Assembly (NCBI RefSeq): GCF_036492835.1
Contig: NZ_AP025314.1
Location: 2,584,010 to 2,648,009 of the forward strand
Reading direction: 5' to 3'
Length of the DNA stretch: 64,000 bases
Origin: Fulvitalea axinellae
Lineage (GTDB): Bacteria > Bacteroidota > Bacteroidia > Cytophagales > Cyclobacteriaceae
The notes beneath the pieces are model-generated. The model did no database searches. It was given only the letters and a program-made list of their open reading frames with translations, and was not told the DNA's origin. This document shows, piece after piece, positions 37,233-46,057 of the stretch. The position numbers and the translations under genes are program-made. The number at the start of each line of letters is the position of its first letter. Position 1 is the stretch's first letter.

Positions 37233-38531
37233 TCACGCTAACGAAAACTCTTCCCCATATTTCCTGTCTATTCCATGATTAATTGCGTAAATGGCTTTAA
37301 ACGATTTCTCAACCATTTCAGGCAATTCGTCAGCGCTGGCAAGTGTTTTTGCTTTTCTGAATTCCAAAATAGGAGCTTGCCTTCCGTCTTGGCCTACAGG
37401 TTCTGTACGGTCACCAAACTCACCTAATGAGCGGGGTTCCTCAGCGTATTGCCTATCCGGAAAATGTTTCTTGGTCAACAGGTCTTTGCCCTTGGCCATA
37501 TTCAGAATCCAATCGCCCAATTTTAAAGCGTCCATCACTTGGTGGTTCTTATACGGATTGTAATGATAAACGCCTCCACGATAAAGAGGCCGTTCCATAT
37601 CCTCTTCCTCCTTATAATTGAAACACCTGAATAGCTTAAGCCAATTGTCAGCGTTACTCCCTAGAAACAGTTCCTGTTCGCGTGGAGGCAACAGCTCCGT
37701 TATTCTGGCAAAGTCCGTTCTGGCGATAAACATAAATCCGATTTTGGGCGAAAGATTGTTCCGTATTCCGCAATCTTCCATATACTGGGTAGTCAAAGCC
37801 AAAAGACCGCACATTTCCGGACTCGGTTCCCAGTCCGAGAATTCGGGGAAACATTCCTTAAAGTAGGTGATTCCATCCGGTAGCCTATCCAAGAACCGAT
37901 GCATATGAAAAAGCTTGATTCCCTGCAATGGCTCAGAAAGGGAAGCTCCGACTGGCTTGTAATTGCATAAAGCCACACGCCCCGGCATTTTCCGCTCTTT
38001 TTCTTCTCTGGATTCGGTTCCTTGGTCATCCGCACCTAAATCCCGGAACATCCCGGGAATAGCATCGAGGGCAATTCCCGCCGTAATTTGAGGGTAAACA
38101 TTGCTTTCGCCTGTCGCCTCTATAAAACCGTCGGGTTCCCTTACTTTTCCAAAATCCGTAAGCTCTGAAACGGGGCTTGTTTTCTTGGAATATCTATCTC
38201 CGGGCGATTGCAAACGATTGAAAAGGGAGCGTACTTTTCTCGACATCACAAGCGCCTCTTCCAATCCTTCGGTGCTTTCATCGAATGGTCTAGTGTCGAC
38301 TTCCAGATCGCTTCCTCCGCCTACATAATCGGTAGAAATTTCAAAATCCGGATTACTTACCAAGCTGGTGGCTTTCGGATATTTCTCTTGTGGAGGCTCT
38401 CGTCCCGGAACGGACCTGTATGTTCTCCAAGCACTAAGTTCAAATTCAAAACCGATTTTTGCCTGAATAACATTTGGAGCCGGATCGGCATTTCGGTGCT
38501 TTTTTTGTCGGTGAACTTTAGGTGAAAACAT
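37233..38531 (-). CDS. Orphan protein with amidoligase-like N-terminal motifs (candidate effector)
   Basis: The leader MFSPKVHRQKKHRNADPAP is basic and disordered, without signal peptide. Then comes VIQAKIGFEFELSAW (residues 21-35), followed about 40 residues later by STDYVGGGSDLEVDTRPF. This spacing of a G-x-E-x-E strand and a Asp-Gly-Ser-x-Glu-x-x-x-P strand is the pattern of the amidoligase (carboxylate-amine ligase) N-terminal half. The later His-containing motifs of active enzymes are not obvious; GIKLFHMHRF (about 205) could correspond. The remaining 200 residues are unfamiliar. It starts 101 bases from the divergent kinase-like orphan gene, suggesting common regulation. I am unsure of the enzyme activity. 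Confidence 0.5.
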   Translation of the reverse strand: MFSPKVHRQKKHRNADPAPNVIQAKIGFEFELSAWRTYRSVPGREPPQEKYPKATSLVSNPDFEISTDYVGGGSDLEVDTRPFDESTEGLEEALVMSRKVRSLFNRLQSPGDRYSKKTSPVSELTDFGKVREPDGFIEATGESNVYPQITAGIALDAIPGMFRDLGADDQGTESREEKERKMPGRVALCNYKPVGASLSEPLQGIKLFHMHRFLDRLPDGITYFKECFPEFSDWEPSPEMCGLLALTTQYMEDCGIRNNLSPKIGFMFIARTDFARITELLPPREQELFLGSNADNWLKLFRCFNYKEEEDMERPLYRGGVYHYNPYKNHQVMDALKLGDWILNMAKGKDLLTKKHFPDRQYAEEPRSLGEFGDRTEPVGQDGRQAPILEFRKAKTLASADELPEMVEKSFKAIYAINHGIDRKYGEEFSLA

Positions 38532-38632
38532 TATCAGGTAAACTGCCGGATCCGAGGATGTTGTTTCCTAACCTCTATAATAAGTTTTCCCCAATGGCCG
38601 AAACTTTCGTCAAAATCCGTTAACGCTAAGCA

Positions 38633-41158
38633 GTGTTCAAGCGCAACGCCACTAATACAGCCAATTCAAGGGATTTCAAACCTGCGGGTAGACAAGGGAT
38701 TAGCGTCAATCCTCCCGCCGGAATTCCGGCGCAGGCCATGCTCACAAAAGCCGCTTATTTGACTCTTTTGGACGGGCAGAAAGGCGGACAGACAAAGAGC
38801 AAGCACGAAACGAACATCGCCGGTTTGTTGGAACACTACGCTTTTTTGGTGGAGGAAACGCAACGGATTCTCGAAGAGGAAAGACGAGGCTACGCCAGCG
38901 TACCTATAGAGCCCACCGGTTTGCGAGATAACTGCTACCGACGCATTAGAGTCTTGCACGATATTGAGCAAGCTGTTTTTCTTTGGAAAAGAAGTCGTCC
39001 TGTAGCTTTCCGGGAAATTGATTTGATGGACACGGACAATGATTTCGGCATCAATACCCATTTATTGGAAGAAGTGCAGAAAGAAAGGGCCGCCGTTACG
39101 GCTATCTTCCGCACTTATAGCATAGAGCTGACTCCAAGCCTAAAATACGGATTAAAAAGCGTTGTCGATTCCGTTGACCAGATGGGGCTGTCGGTAGCCA
39201 TGGGAGCTACGAAACGCGGAAGCTCATTTCCGCAACTCTATACGCCGGGTGTGGAACGGGCAACCTCTGAAGCGATGAAAAACCGCCTGATTAGCGACCT
39301 AGGACAACTTCTGGCTTTTCCGACAGGGGCGGAGATTCTCACCGAATTTATGAGGTGCTCCCAGCAACATATGTCCAACCCGACATTCCGTTTAGCCTCG
39401 AATCTTCCGGGCTGGAAAGGAAATCCCGGAGGAAACCCAGACACAAAAAACGACACCATAACCTTGGACCCGAATTGGTCACCCGCAGACTATTTCGTCC
39501 CCGTTGCCAGTCCGGGCGCTTCGCCGGGCTCATTTTTTAAGAAAAGCTACAGCGACAAAAATCCGAAATTGGTCACCTACACGACTCCGTACCTGATATT
39601 GGCCGCCAATTTGGCCACTTTCACTTATACGCTTGTAGGCAAAAGGAAATCCAAAGTAAAAAGCCTTGTTCATGAGAAAATCAGTAAGTTGAGAATGGAA
39701 ATGGGCTTGGAAGAGGTTGGAGCCCCTGAACTGTTGAAAAGAGAAACAGGGTTTATAGATATAGAGCTGGAAGGAGATCGAATAACCACGGGACAAGCTG
39801 TGGACGATCTAACGGAAAGGCTTAGGCATCTTGAGGAAGAAACCCGAACATCCACACCTGAGGAAGACGACAGCTCAAGTGACAGTTCGGGAAGCGACCG
39901 TGTCAAAAGGAAAATGCGGGTAACATCCCACGGTATCAGGCGCCCAGCCGCAAACTTCTTCGAAAAGGAGCAGGCCACTATGGAAGAGCTTCAACCGTCC
40001 TTGGATTTCAACCCCGACGATATCGACTTCACTACTTTCAGACTATTGGGAGAGCAAGGCGCTTACGGATCCGTCTACGGGTTTACGACAAAAAAAGGCA
40101 AAGAATGTATTTTGAAATTTGTTAACACTGAAACCGGCTACAATTTCTCATTCTCCTGGCACCCGGAAAAAGAGGCTTTCGCATCCAACTTCGTAAGGGC
40201 TTTGGGAAGCCGTGTGGACGCGCCGGCTTGTTTGGCCTTAAGGCGGGAAGGTCCGGAGTTAACCAGACTTGCCCAAATAGCTACGCGTTGCTCAAGTAGC
40301 CAAACCAAGCAGAAATTTTATCACGATTTGAAAAAGATCCGCAAAGGGACTTACGACTATACCTGCTTGGTAATGGAACGGGCTCCGGGCGTTACCCGAA
40401 ACCAAATGAGGACACAATTCGGAAATGCGAAGGGAGACGCTCTCTTGGCTCGTGTGGTGTCCAAACCGTTTTATCAAGCGTCGGTTGGCGAACTTTTCGT
40501 TTATGATCTTTTATTGGGGAATTTCGACCGGTTCTGGCTAACAGTACACGGCGGAAACGCCATCTTTAATGTGAAAACGGTTGGCAACATATATTCGCAT
40601 CCTGCCTATACTCCGCGCGAAGGAAAGCCAATGCACGCAATTGACCAAACCCTAAGCGCTTACGGTCAATATATCTTTTTGAGACGCCTAAAAGACGGAA
40701 AATCGCATGAAGCTCTACAGTCTGATCCGGAATATAAAGAAGTAGGTCGAGATATCGAAAATGCTGAGACAAGACCACTCGCTTTCCAAAGCCGAATACG
40801 CTGGCAAGTGGACTATTTAAGAACAATGTTCAAGAAAATACTCGACAACCTGATGGCCGGCAAACTCGGTCGATCAATGGAAAGTCATTTCCTTCAGGAT
40901 CTTGTCGGACATTTTTCGGATTATACGGCTTTGGAAATCGGTATGGTGCAAGCCATGCTTCAAATCCGCTATAACAGAGAAAAACTAGGAGCGTTCGAAA
41001 AAGTACAGTTTCCGAGTTTCAGCCAAGAGGCTTTCTATCTTTTCGAATGTTGCAGAATGGTTGATTCGCTGGTTGACCAATACGACAGGATTGAACTTTT
41101 CACAAAACTGTCGGAGATGAAAGCCAAACTTAGCGGACCTATAGACCGGCCTGAATAA
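38633..41158 (+). CDS. Large orphan protein: M91-like region plus actin-fragmin/PI-kinase-like domain (candidate effector)
   Basis: An 841-aa protein with a disordered leader (MFKRNATNTANSRDFKP). Residues 160-340 resemble the M91 (NleD-like) effector peptidase layout: LGQLLAFPTGAEIL, then TTPYLILAANLATFTYTL where M91 has the HExxH helix, then GLEEVGAPE; the zinc-binding HExxH is absent, so this part is probably inactive. After an acidic Ser-rich linker (about 400-425), residues 465-700 look like an actin-fragmin or PI3/4-kinase fold: LLGEQGAYGSVYGF (glycine loop), CILKFV (Lys), EKEAFASNFVRALG (Glu), YDLLLGNFDRF (catalytic D-x-x-x-x-N-x-D region), GGNAIF and HAIDQTL. I infer a phosphotransferase effector. 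The start is GTG 38633; an in-frame TAA lies six bases before it. Confidence 0.6.
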   Translation: MFKRNATNTANSRDFKPAGRQGISVNPPAGIPAQAMLTKAAYLTLLDGQKGGQTKSKHETNIAGLLEHYAFLVEETQRILEEERRGYASVPIEPTGLRDNCYRRIRVLHDIEQAVFLWKRSRPVAFREIDLMDTDNDFGINTHLLEEVQKERAAVTAIFRTYSIELTPSLKYGLKSVVDSVDQMGLSVAMGATKRGSSFPQLYTPGVERATSEAMKNRLISDLGQLLAFPTGAEILTEFMRCSQQHMSNPTFRLASNLPGWKGNPGGNPDTKNDTITLDPNWSPADYFVPVASPGASPGSFFKKSYSDKNPKLVTYTTPYLILAANLATFTYTLVGKRKSKVKSLVHEKISKLRMEMGLEEVGAPELLKRETGFIDIELEGDRITTGQAVDDLTERLRHLEEETRTSTPEEDDSSSDSSGSDRVKRKMRVTSHGIRRPAANFFEKEQATMEELQPSLDFNPDDIDFTTFRLLGEQGAYGSVYGFTTKKGKECILKFVNTETGYNFSFSWHPEKEAFASNFVRALGSRVDAPACLALRREGPELTRLAQIATRCSSSQTKQKFYHDLKKIRKGTYDYTCLVMERAPGVTRNQMRTQFGNAKGDALLARVVSKPFYQASVGELFVYDLLLGNFDRFWLTVHGGNAIFNVKTVGNIYSHPAYTPREGKPMHAIDQTLSAYGQYIFLRRLKDGKSHEALQSDPEYKEVGRDIENAETRPLAFQSRIRWQVDYLRTMFKKILDNLMAGKLGRSMESHFLQDLVGHFSDYTALEIGMVQAMLQIRYNREKLGAFEKVQFPSFSQEAFYLFECCRMVDSLVDQYDRIELFTKLSEMKAKLSGPIDRPE

Positions 41159-41231
41159 AGCCTTTTCGATTCGATCTATTTTTATTGTATATTTCTAATG
41201 ATATCATATTAACCAAACCCACTTTGCTATT

Positions 41232-41702
41232 ATGAGACCCACTTTGACTTTTTATCTTCTCGTTTTCGTTTCGATAATTTCCCTTGGCTCTTGCGATAAG
41301 AACGTGAACACAAAAAAAGCGGATTTATCCGAAATGAACCGATCGATCCAAGATGTAATGGACCAACAAGCCGCCGACTGGAACAGGGGAAACATCAAGG
41401 CTTATATGAACGGCTATTGGAATTCGGACTCGTTGATGTTTATTGGCGGAAGCGGATTAACTTACGGATGGCAAAACACCCTGGATAATTACCTCCGCGC
41501 TTACCCCGACAGAGAGGCAATGGGAAAGCTCAAATTCTCGGAACTTCAATTCCGACCGATTGACAATGAAAACTGTTTTGTGGTCGGAAAATGGTATCTG
41601 ACAAAAAACTCAAAAGACCGCTGGGGTTACTTTTCCCTATTTTGGAAACGCATGCCTAACGGCTGGAAAATTATCGCCGACCATACTGGGGAAGAAAGCT
41701 AA
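41232..41702 (+). CDS. Lipoprotein with SnoaL/DUF4440-like fold
   Basis: The signal (LLVFVSIISLGSC) ends in a lipobox with Cys20. The mature part reads IQDVMDQQAADWNRGNIKAY, then FIGGSGLTYGW, a FSELQFRPIDNENCFVVGKW strand and a terminal GWKIIADH. This order is typical of the SnoaL/DUF4440 cone-shaped fold often seen as small lipoproteins in Bacteroidota. No function can be given; such folds bind small ligands or act as isomerases. A -7-like TATATTTC at 41188-41195 may be its promoter. It lies between the kinase-like orphan gene and the uronate cluster. Confidence 0.8.
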   Translation: MRPTLTFYLLVFVSIISLGSCDKNVNTKKADLSEMNRSIQDVMDQQAADWNRGNIKAYMNGYWNSDSLMFIGGSGLTYGWQNTLDNYLRAYPDREAMGKLKFSELQFRPIDNENCFVVGKWYLTKNSKDRWGYFSLFWKRMPNGWKIIADHTGEES

Positions 41703-41822
41703 AGAGGAATCGGAGTGGGTTTATTTGTCCAAACCCATGTAATAATGTTTAAGGAAGCGAAAAAACGGCCTTAGATACGGTTGTACCCCCTTAAAAATAC
41801 GATCATTCCCGTTTGGAGTAGA

Positions 41823-41856
41823 TGTCAGCTATACCTTGTGGCTGACACTTTTTTTT
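41823..41856 (+). terminator. Terminator upstream of the uronate cluster
   Basis: TGTCAGC (41823-41829) pairs with GCTGACA (41841-41847), followed by CTTTTTTTT (to 41856). It ends rightward transcripts from 41232-41702 and isolates the GH88 gene, which begins 20 bases on. Confidence 0.6.
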
Positions 41857-41875
41857 ACACTAACCTATTTCAGTT

Positions 41876-43123
41876 ATGAAAAAGACAACGGGGTTTATCG
41901 CAATCTTGGCGATACTGTTTGCTTCTTGTACAGCCTCTAAGCCCGGCCAAAGCAAGGAAGATCTAGTTACTACAGCGTATGACGCGGCGTCCGTCCAATA
42001 CGGGAATATGCTCGATTTTGTGGCGGGTAACGAAAAGGCCATGCCCCGTACATTAAAGAAAGACGGATCCATGCGTTGGACTCATCCGTTTGACTGGACA
42101 GCGGGATTTTTTCCGGGAAGCCTTTGGTATTTGTATGAGCAGACCGGAGAGCAAAAATGGAAAACGGCGGCGATTGCTCAACAAGCCAAAATCGAGCATT
42201 ACAAAACGAAATATAACAACCACGACATCGGGTTCACTATGAATTGTTCTTTTGGTAACGCTTTGCGTCTTACTAAAGACGAGACCTACAAAGAGGTTCT
42301 CGTTACCTCGGCCAACACCTTGGCAGGACGTTTCAGCGAAACCACAGGATGCCTCATGTCATGGAATCCAAGCAAGAGCCGGGATTTTAAATATCCGGTG
42401 ATTGTGGATAATATGATGAACCTGGAATTGATGTTTGTGGCCTCTGTGCTTTCGGGAGATTCCAAGTATAAAGATATCGCCGTTACGCACGCTGTTACTA
42501 CAATCAAAAACCATTACAGGCCCGACGGCAGTAGCTTTCACCTTGTGGACTATGACCCGGAAACGGGAAAGCCACGACGAAAAATCACCGTCCAAGGATA
42601 TGCGGACGAATCGGCTTGGGCCCGTGGACAGGCCTGGGGACTTTACGGCTACGTGATGTGCTACCGTTTTACCAAAGACAGGCGCTTCCTCGACCAAGCG
42701 GTTAAAATCGCCGACTTTTTGGCAAACCACAAAAACATGCCTGCGGACGGCGTTCCGTACTGGGACTTCAACGCTCCAAATATCCCTAACGCCCACCGCG
42801 ACGTTTCGGCCGGAGCGATTATGGCCAGCGCCTTTTACGAGCTCTCAACTTACGCCAAAGGCGGTAAGAGATTCCGCGTATTCGCCGACAAAACTATCAC
42901 TTCTTTGGCTGGCAAAGCATATACTCCGGAAAGTGGACAGAACTCAAACTTCATCCTGATGCACGCCGTAGGCCACTTGCCTGGCGATGTAGAGGTAGAC
43001 GTTCCTTTGAACTACGCCGATTACTATTATCTGGAAGCTTTGAAAAGAAAAAGCATTTTGGACGAAGGGAAAAAGCTTAAGGACTGGTTCGCTTATACTT
43101 CCGACGATTTAAGAGGGGTTTAA
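41876..43123 (+). CDS. Unsaturated glucuronyl hydrolase, GH88
   Basis: GH88 enzymes hydrolyse the unsaturated uronic acid left at the non-reducing end of oligosaccharides by polysaccharide lyases, releasing 4-deoxy-5-keto-uronate. The N-terminus is a lipoprotein signal (ILAILFASC), so it probably sits on a membrane facing the periplasm. THPFDWTAGFFPGSLWYLYEQTG starts the (alpha/alpha)6 barrel. HDIGFTMNCSFGNALRL (about 116-132) holds one catalytic Asp and IVDNMMNLELMF (about 176-187) the second, matching the two Asp of UGL. Neighbouring lyase, kduI and kduD genes support the role. The glycan substrate is not determined. Confidence 0.92.
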   Translation: MKKTTGFIAILAILFASCTASKPGQSKEDLVTTAYDAASVQYGNMLDFVAGNEKAMPRTLKKDGSMRWTHPFDWTAGFFPGSLWYLYEQTGEQKWKTAAIAQQAKIEHYKTKYNNHDIGFTMNCSFGNALRLTKDETYKEVLVTSANTLAGRFSETTGCLMSWNPSKSRDFKYPVIVDNMMNLELMFVASVLSGDSKYKDIAVTHAVTTIKNHYRPDGSSFHLVDYDPETGKPRRKITVQGYADESAWARGQAWGLYGYVMCYRFTKDRRFLDQAVKIADFLANHKNMPADGVPYWDFNAPNIPNAHRDVSAGAIMASAFYELSTYAKGGKRFRVFADKTITSLAGKAYTPESGQNSNFILMHAVGHLPGDVEVDVPLNYADYYYLEALKRKSILDEGKKLKDWFAYTSDDLRGV

Positions 43124-43179
43124 AAATATCTAGTATTTTTTCAGGAATTCGGTTTATTCAGCCATTTCAATCATCGATT

Positions 43180-45099
43180 ATGAGATATTTCGTTTCGAAT
43201 TTTCTTCTGTTAATCCTTCTTTTTCGATTGCCATTATCCGTGGAGGCCGGTCATAAGGTTTTCACAACCAAATACACTCTTGAAGACGTTAGAAAGGCCG
43301 TGGCGATCCAAAAAACGGATTGGTTGCCTTTTCCTAGAATTAACGATAGGAAAGGCTGGAACGCTCTGCCCGATAACGTTAGAAAGGATTTGGTGAAACG
43401 TGGGGAAAAGGCTATGCAAACAAAACCCAGAAACCCATTGCCTTCAGAGTTTATGGAATCGTTCAAGAAAGGGGACCGATCAAAGCTCGACAAACTGTTA
43501 CACCGAAATCTCGCCACGATGAACGACCTGGTCTTGGCCGAATGCGTGGAAAACAAAGGACGCTTTATCCCTTTTATTTCCGATTTCATCTGGACTTTCT
43601 CAGAAGCGAGTACGTGGAGCGGAGTGGCGCATTTGACTATGCAACGTGGAGGCAGAGGCTTGCCGTTAATAGACGATCCGGTAGTGGACCTGTTTGCGGG
43701 GAGAATCGCCAAATCTTTCGCTATCACAGACTATTTGCTGGGCGACAAACTTGATGGTTACTCAAAAGAGGTTCGCAGACGTATGCGTTTGGAAGTAAAA
43801 AAACGGGTGCTTGATCCAGTGGCTACCAGAGACACTTACTGGTGGATGGGAAAAGGCGAACGCTTTGTGAATAATTGGAACCCATGGGTTTCTTCAAACG
43901 TGCTTATTGCCACTCTAGTTTTTGAGAATGACCCAAAGTTGAAAGCGGAAAGAGTATATCGCCTTATGGGTTTTGTTGACAGATTTTTCAACCAATACCC
44001 AGAAGACGGAGGCTGCGACGAAGGACCAAACTATTGGGGACGGGCCGCCGGTAGCGCTTTCGATTTTTCGGAATGGATACGGATCTTCAGCCAAGGGAAA
44101 ATGGACGTAAATGACGATCCGCTATTCGGGAACATGTTGGCTTATATTTACAAAAGCCAGATATCCGGAAAAGCGTTTGTCAACTATGCCGACGCCGCCC
44201 CATTTTTCACCCCACCGGTCAACTTGATTGCTAGAGCAGGCGAAGCTTCTGGCGATAAAAACCTTACAGATTTCGCCACTTATTTTGCGAAAGGCAGAAT
44301 AAGCAAATCATCAATCGATCGTCAGCTTTTCGGTTTGTTTTTTCCTGTAAAAAAAGACAGCGAAAACTCTCACCCTCCGTACCTTAAGGATGTATGGCTC
44401 AAGGAAACCGGATTTATGACCGCTCGTGACAAAGCCGGCTCTGACAAAGGTTTTTTCCTCTCGGCCAAAGCCGGTCACAACGCCGAAAGCCATAACCATA
44501 ATGATGTCGGGAACTTTGTTTTGTACTTCAACGGCAAGCCTGTTTTAGTGGATGTTGGCTCGGATACTTATACGCTCAATACCTTCGGCCCAAATCGTTA
44601 TAAGATCTGGAATATGCAATCGGAATACCACAACCTTCCGGTGATTAACGGCATTGGGCAAAAGAACGGTCGGGAATTCAAAAGCTCAAAAATCATATAT
44701 AGCGCCAATTCCCAAAACGCTTTATTGAGCCAAGATATCGCCAGCGCGTATCCGAAAAACGCCGGAGTGAAATCGTGGAACCGTACGATAAAATTGAAAA
44801 GGGGGAAAGGTCTGGAACTTACGGACAGGTTTGTACTGAATAAAACCGAAGGAAAAAGCGCTTTGCATTTTATGACTCCAAACGAAGTCAGAAAAGGAAA
44901 AAAAGGAAAGCTAATAATTGTTACCGAAAATGGAGACGAAATGACACTCACCTATAATGCTTCGGTCTTCGAAGCTGAAGTGGAAAGCGTTTCTATTAGT
45001 AAAAAGATAAAAAGGAATTGGGGCCAAATGAACCGGATTGTGTTGACAGCCAAAAACACCCCAAAAGAAGGGAAGTGGAAAGTTTTTGTCAGAAACTAA
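43180..45099 (+). CDS. Heparinase II/III-type polysaccharide lyase
   Basis: A signal peptide (FLLLILLFRLPLSVEAG) leads to an N-terminal alpha-toroid with the family phrases VNNWNPWVSSNVLIATL (about 228-245) and EDGGCDEGPNYWGRAAG (about 272-288). The C-terminal beta-sandwich starts near GHNAESHNHNDVGNFVLYFNGKPV, the His-rich heparinase II/III motif. The enzyme should cleave uronate-containing glycans by beta-elimination in the periplasm. I cannot place it in a specific PL family (PL15, 17, 21 or one of the newer ones); candidates are alginate, a glycosaminoglycan or another acidic marine glycan. It directly follows GH88 and precedes kduI, consistent with one catabolic unit. Confidence 0.85.
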   Translation: MRYFVSNFLLLILLFRLPLSVEAGHKVFTTKYTLEDVRKAVAIQKTDWLPFPRINDRKGWNALPDNVRKDLVKRGEKAMQTKPRNPLPSEFMESFKKGDRSKLDKLLHRNLATMNDLVLAECVENKGRFIPFISDFIWTFSEASTWSGVAHLTMQRGGRGLPLIDDPVVDLFAGRIAKSFAITDYLLGDKLDGYSKEVRRRMRLEVKKRVLDPVATRDTYWWMGKGERFVNNWNPWVSSNVLIATLVFENDPKLKAERVYRLMGFVDRFFNQYPEDGGCDEGPNYWGRAAGSAFDFSEWIRIFSQGKMDVNDDPLFGNMLAYIYKSQISGKAFVNYADAAPFFTPPVNLIARAGEASGDKNLTDFATYFAKGRISKSSIDRQLFGLFFPVKKDSENSHPPYLKDVWLKETGFMTARDKAGSDKGFFLSAKAGHNAESHNHNDVGNFVLYFNGKPVLVDVGSDTYTLNTFGPNRYKIWNMQSEYHNLPVINGIGQKNGREFKSSKIIYSANSQNALLSQDIASAYPKNAGVKSWNRTIKLKRGKGLELTDRFVLNKTEGKSALHFMTPNEVRKGKKGKLIIVTENGDEMTLTYNASVFEAEVESVSISKKIKRNWGQMNRIVLTAKNTPKEGKWKVFVRN

Positions 45100-45145
45100 T
45101 TCACAGCCTTCCCAATTATCAAATTTTTCTTACTAAGAATACCTC

Positions 45146-45988
45146 ATGAACACTAAACACGAATCCCGTTACGCATCCAGTCCCCGAGAAGTGAAAGGGA
45201 TGGATACACAAACTCTCAGAGACGAGTTTCTTATCGAAACCCTTTTCGAAGAAAACAAAGTGCTTTGGACTTATACCCACTATGACCGCTATATGGTCGG
45301 AGGAGCTATGCCTCGGGGAAACGCTGAGGTTACACTGGACACCCTGGACATTCTCCGTTCAGATTTCTTTTTGCAAAGAAGAGAAATCGGAATTATCAAC
45401 GTAGGGGGAGCCGGTACCGTCGTTGTAGACGGAACAGCTTACAGCCTTTCGAAAAAAGAGGCGCTTTATATTGGGAGAGGAGCAAAAGAAGTCATTTTTA
45501 AAGCGGAAAATAACGAGGAACCCTTCTTTTATCTGAACTCCGCAACGGCCCATACATCATACCCGGTCCGAAAAATCTCAAAATCAGAGGCTGTAGTGAT
45601 GGAAATGGGTTCTCCGGAAACCAGTAATCACAGAATGATCAATAAGTTGATCGTAAACGACCTGTTGGACACTTGCCAAGTGCAGATGGGACTAACCGAG
45701 CTGAAATCAGGCAGTGTTTGGAACACTATGCCGGCCCATACGCACGATCGCCGCATGGAAGCGTATTTCTACTTTGACCTTCCCGAAGGACAAGCCGTTT
45801 GCCACTTTATGGGCGAACCGCAAGAAACCCGTCACATCTGGATGAAAAATCACCAGGCGATAATCTCGCCTCCATGGTCTATCCACTCAGGAGCCGGAAC
45901 GTCAAACTATAGTTTTATTTGGGGTATGGCTGGCGAAAACCTCGACTATTCGGATATGGATATAGAAGCAGTAAGCGATATTCGCTAA
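45146..45988 (+). CDS. kduI: 5-dehydro-4-deoxy-D-glucuronate isomerase KduI
   Basis: KduI converts 4-deoxy-L-threo-5-hexosulose uronate, the spontaneous product of GH88 action, into 2,5-diketo-3-deoxygluconate. It is a zinc-dependent bicupin. The metal site is visible as PAHTHDRRMEAYFYF (two His and one Glu) and SIHSGAGT (fourth His). The protein begins with the usual ESRYASSPREVKGMDTQ. Length (280 aa) matches the family. It acts in the cytoplasm, so the unsaturated uronate must be imported; no transporter is seen here. Confidence 0.95.
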   Translation: MNTKHESRYASSPREVKGMDTQTLRDEFLIETLFEENKVLWTYTHYDRYMVGGAMPRGNAEVTLDTLDILRSDFFLQRREIGIINVGGAGTVVVDGTAYSLSKKEALYIGRGAKEVIFKAENNEEPFFYLNSATAHTSYPVRKISKSEAVVMEMGSPETSNHRMINKLIVNDLLDTCQVQMGLTELKSGSVWNTMPAHTHDRRMEAYFYFDLPEGQAVCHFMGEPQETRHIWMKNHQAIISPPWSIHSGAGTSNYSFIWGMAGENLDYSDMDIEAVSDIR

Positions 45989-46014
45989 ACGAAATCAATA
46001 CGTTATGCACCTAT

Positions 46015-46040
46015 GAGGCCCCTTATTACGGGGTCTCTTT
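46015..46040 (+). other. Hairpin with short T run between kduI and kduD
   Basis: GAGGCCCC (46015-46022) pairs with GGGGTCTC (46030-46037, one G-U pair), loop of seven, followed by TTT. It lies between two genes that should be co-expressed, so it may be a partial terminator or a message-stabilising structure. It also makes the longer kduD frame from 46013 unlikely, because that frame would be coding through the hairpin. Confidence 0.45.
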
Positions 46041-46057
46041 TACTAAAGAAAACCATA

